Below are positions 61,695-64,000 of a DNA stretch of 64,000 nucleotides, in pieces. The stretch lies in the NCBI GenBank assembly GCA_024803745.1, contig JANJXV010000043.1:459001-523000 (forward strand). Reading direction: 5' to 3'. The notes beneath the pieces were generated by a model. The model was not told where the DNA came from, did no database searches, and was given only the letters and a program-made list of their open reading frames with translations. This DNA comes from Megascapheus bottae. Taxonomy: Eukaryota > Chordata > Mammalia > Rodentia > Geomyidae. A program made the position numbers and the translations under genes. Each line of letters begins with the position of its first letter. The first letter of the stretch is position 1.

Positions 61695-62399
61695 TTTTTT
61701 TCTTTTTTTTCTTTTTTTATTGTAATTAGTAAAAGGGTTACATGATATTTGCCAGATAGAAGGTGCATTAATTCACATACATTGATACCCTTTCACATGT
61801 CTTGGTACCCGTTTCCCTCCCCCCCACACCCCCCACCCATCTGGGTTTTCCCCCCTTCCCTATCAAATTTCAAATATCCAAATAAAATAGACTTCAAACC
61901 AAAATTAGTAAGAAAAGACAAAGAAGGTTACTACATACTACTAAAGGGATCTTTCCTCCAGGAAGACATAACGATCCTAAATATTTACACACCCAATCCC
62001 GGAGCTCCAAAATTCATCAAACAAACTTTACTTACACTGAAACCATACATAGATCGAAATACAGTGATTGTCGGTGACTTTAACACACCACTTTCACCTA
62101 TAGACAGATCAACAAGGCAAAAATTCAACAGAGAAACCTTAGAACTGAACAACTATATAGACCAACTAGATCTAACAGACGTGTGCAGAATATTCCACCC
62201 AGCAATGACACAATATACTTTTTTCTCAGCAGCACATGGAACATTTTCCAAAATAGATCACATGTTAGGCCATAAAACAAACCTGGACAGATTCAGAAAC
62301 ACAGAAATGATTCCATGCACACTCTCAGACCACAAAGGCATCAAACTGGAACTGAACACACATCTCCACCAACGAAAACCCTGTAATTCATGGAGACTG
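61695..62399 (-). mobile_element. 5'-inverted (twin-primed) LINE-1 insertion in provirus 2
   Basis: The left part (61695 to about 61885) is the LINE-1 3' end in antisense: poly(T), then the complement of the same 3' region as at 40621-40899. The right part (about 61886-62399) is ORF2 endonuclease sequence in sense, so the 5' piece is inverted relative to the 3' piece. The whole is flanked by the 16-bp duplication aactctacacaattta. The inner joint has a few shared bases (aaata), and the right duplication partly matches ORF2 sequence, as expected when the second target strand primes on the LINE-1 RNA. Confidence 0.9.
61887..62399 (+). pseudogene. ORF2: LINE-1 ORF2 endonuclease fragment (inverted piece)
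   Basis: The frame covers about 170 residues of the endonuclease from DFKPKLVRKD to NSWRLN. VGDFNTPLS, SKIDH and SDH are intact here, unlike the copy at 56.2 kb. The N-terminal part with the catalytic Glu is missing. The open frame extends about 24 bases into flanking DNA. It is a fragment without a start or promoter. Confidence 0.9.
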
Positions 62400-62415
62400 A
62401 ACTCTACACAATTTA
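62400..62415. repeat. Right target-site duplication of the twin-primed LINE-1
   Basis: aactctacacaattta, identical to 61679-61694. Its first bases also continue the ORF2 homology. Confidence 0.88.
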
Positions 62416-63673
62416 ATATGTGACAATTGTTCTTTTACAAATTGTATACTATTGAAATAAAGGATTGTTCTTTTTATTTTGTCTTTACCATCCCTCTTCT
62501 TAATAACCTTTTTTGTAAAAGATGGCAGGTGAAAAGCAAAGGCCTCCAGAGGTAAGTAGAAGTCGGCCGACCCCCTGTATGTCTGTGTTTTATTTTATTT
62601 TATTTTATTTTGAAAAGGTGCATTGTGGGCCTAAAACAGAGGCCTGGGTGGTCAAGGGACGCCTTGACCCTTCTGAGTTTCTTGTCAATAACAAGGCATA
62701 CCTGAGAGTCCCACCAGCAAGACATGTCTAAATCTAAAAATAGCTGTTTTGTGAAAACATTCATCTGAGCTCATGTTTTTTGTGTTAAGTGTATCTGATT
62801 GAGTCCAGTTTTCTTGTTATATGTCAATGTCTGATTATTTAAAAGTCCCCGCTTCTCTGTCTTTTTCCTGTTACATATTTTTCCTTGTCCAGTTTTGTCT
62901 TTAAAATTGTTACCATTTCTAAGTATGGATCCTTATGGTTTTTCTGTGCGTACTCAAGCACACATCCTTGTTATTTATTTGAACATTCCTGGGCCTAGCA
63001 TGGCCGCTCCCCCATGCCTGCAGTTGTAACAAGCCCTGGAAAAATAAATTCCAGCTAAGTTGCCTTGCAAAAAGTTTTGTTTTGAACCTGATTCTCACCT
63101 GCAAGAGTAAAATTGGCAAAGCTCTGTTGACACAAATTTCCGGAAAATGAATGGCCGATATTAATTTTGCACGCTTTGAAGGTCTTTGAGTATGAATGTG
63201 TGTGAATGAGTGAGTGAACATGTTCAAGGTCAAATTACCAGCATGCTGTATAAAACAATGTACAAATTCATACTTAAACACAAAGGCAGTTGGGTAAATC
63301 TAAGCTTAAAACTTCAAGAAAAATATTAGGTTTGAATGTTTTACAATGTCTCAAAGGATTATTATGTTGTCTTAAAGAAAAACTGGTAAATATTTTTCTA
63401 GATTCTGAAATCTGCATTTTATTGCTAGGCATACAGCTGTTTACATTGTAAACATTGTTTCCTGTTTATCCCAGAGGTATTAGGGTATTTGGGATTTATT
63501 ACCTTCAGTTAAAGTTTGGAGACATGTATGAGAGATTTATATGTTAAATTGTTCATTAATGTCAAAAACTTTGCCTATCTGTCTTTTCTTACAGACTGAC
63601 ACTGGAAGTCTGATGATAACTTTTGGTGCACTGATGTTTGTAATTCTTTTTTTTTTCAAGTTTTACTTCCATT
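62416..63673. other. Unassigned AT-rich region, possibly more of provirus 2
   Basis: About 1.26 kb with no open frame over 120 codons and no feature I recognise, apart from a short simple repeat. One frame near 62420-62560 has several Cys and hydrophobic residues (DNCSFY, DCSFYFVFTIP) and could be a degraded env surface segment, but this is weak. No match to the satellite or to the provirus 2 LTR is evident. Confidence 0.4.
62588..62611. repeat. (TTTTA)n simple repeat
   Basis: About five tandem ttta/tttta units inside the unassigned region. It is a minor microsatellite. Confidence 0.85.
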
Positions 63674-64000
63674 TCTTTTTTCTTTTTTTTTAATTGTAAT
63701 TAGTAAAAGGGTTACATGATATTTGCCAGATAGAAGGTGCATTAATTCACATACATTGATACCCTTTCACATGTTTTGGTACCCGTTTCCCTCCCTCCTA
63801 CAACCCACACCCGTCTTGGTTTCCCCCCTTCCCTATTAAATTTCAAATATCCAAATACAAATACATTCAATATATCAGATAACAAAGTGAGATACTATAC
63901 CAATATGAGATAACCAAGGGACAGCAAAGGAGATGAGAGACAACATAGTACATTAAGGACAACAATCATTAATTATATGGCTTTTGTTTCAGTATCCTGG
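63674..64000 (-). mobile_element. LINE-1 3' end, antisense, running off the window
   Basis: It starts with a T-rich tract and ttgtaattagtaaaagggtt, then follows the complement of the LINE-1 3' region seen at 40621-40899 and extends further (atgagagacaacatagtac and beyond). It is the 3' end of a minus-strand LINE-1. The rest lies outside the window. Confidence 0.85.

Larger units (their letters stand above)
58041..62415 (+). mobile_element. Provirus 2: class II endogenous retrovirus, deleted and interrupted
   Basis: Plus-strand provirus with a 5' LTR, tRNA-Lys primer site, gag, nucleocapsid with dUTPase, protease and an integrase tail. A deletion joins the protease region to the end of integrase near 61070-61140, removing the whole reverse transcriptase and RNase H. 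At 61695 a LINE-1 interrupts it, with a 16-bp target duplication. Sequence beyond 62415 may still belong to it, but no 3' LTR matching 58041-58373 appears before the window ends, so the right boundary is unknown. The gag and dUTPase layout is betaretroviral. Confidence 0.88.

Overview
The window is mammalian, almost certainly rodent, non-coding DNA. I see no host gene. The three tRNA-derived SINE copies (about 10.3, 43.2 and 51.7 kb) resemble, from memory, the dimeric ID-like SINEs of pocket mice and kangaroo rats (Heteromyidae). That placement is an inference. The LINE-1 and class II endogenous retrovirus content fits a rodent.

Positions 1 to about 54,400 are one large tandem satellite array, interrupted by mobile elements. 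The basic unit is a dimer of about 274 bp made of two diverged but clearly homologous halves, A (about 144 bp) and B (about 130 bp). Over much of 10-37 kb, three dimers form a higher-order repeat of about 819 bp, recognised by a diagnostic A half beginning tacttgctcag. Orientation flips three times. 1-5279 reads on the minus strand. About 5291-43722 reads on the plus strand. 43723-47259 is minus again, a clean inversion of about 3.5 kb. 47260-54402 is plus. Sequence subfamilies are regional, with a switch near 41.1-41.5 kb.

Insertions in the array are, in order: a class II (betaretrovirus-like) provirus on the minus strand at 5815-9853, with two LTRs, a 6-bp target duplication, an unusual tRNA-Ile-type primer site, a large gag-pol deletion, an open integrase and a broken env; a SINE at 10307-10500; an internal LINE-1 ORF2 fragment at 38201-39320; a LINE-1 3' end at 40621-40899; and SINEs at 43211-43404 and 51720-51930.

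From about 54,403 the satellite is replaced by a nest of elements. A LINE-1 with a GC-rich 5' region, broken ORF1 and broken ORF2 is cut at 58,040 by a second class II provirus on the plus strand (LTR, tRNA-Lys primer site, gag, dUTPase, protease, integrase remnant). That provirus is itself interrupted at 61,695-62,399 by a 5'-inverted, twin-primed LINE-1 with a 16-bp target duplication. The right end (62,416-63,670) is AT-rich and unassigned, followed by another antisense LINE-1 3' end that runs off the window.

The implied order of events is: array formation and higher-order amplification; inversions and insertions (provirus 1, SINEs, LINE-1s); then provirus 2 into the 54-kb LINE-1; then the twin-primed LINE-1 into provirus 2. 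The most unusual content is the dimeric higher-order satellite and its inversions.
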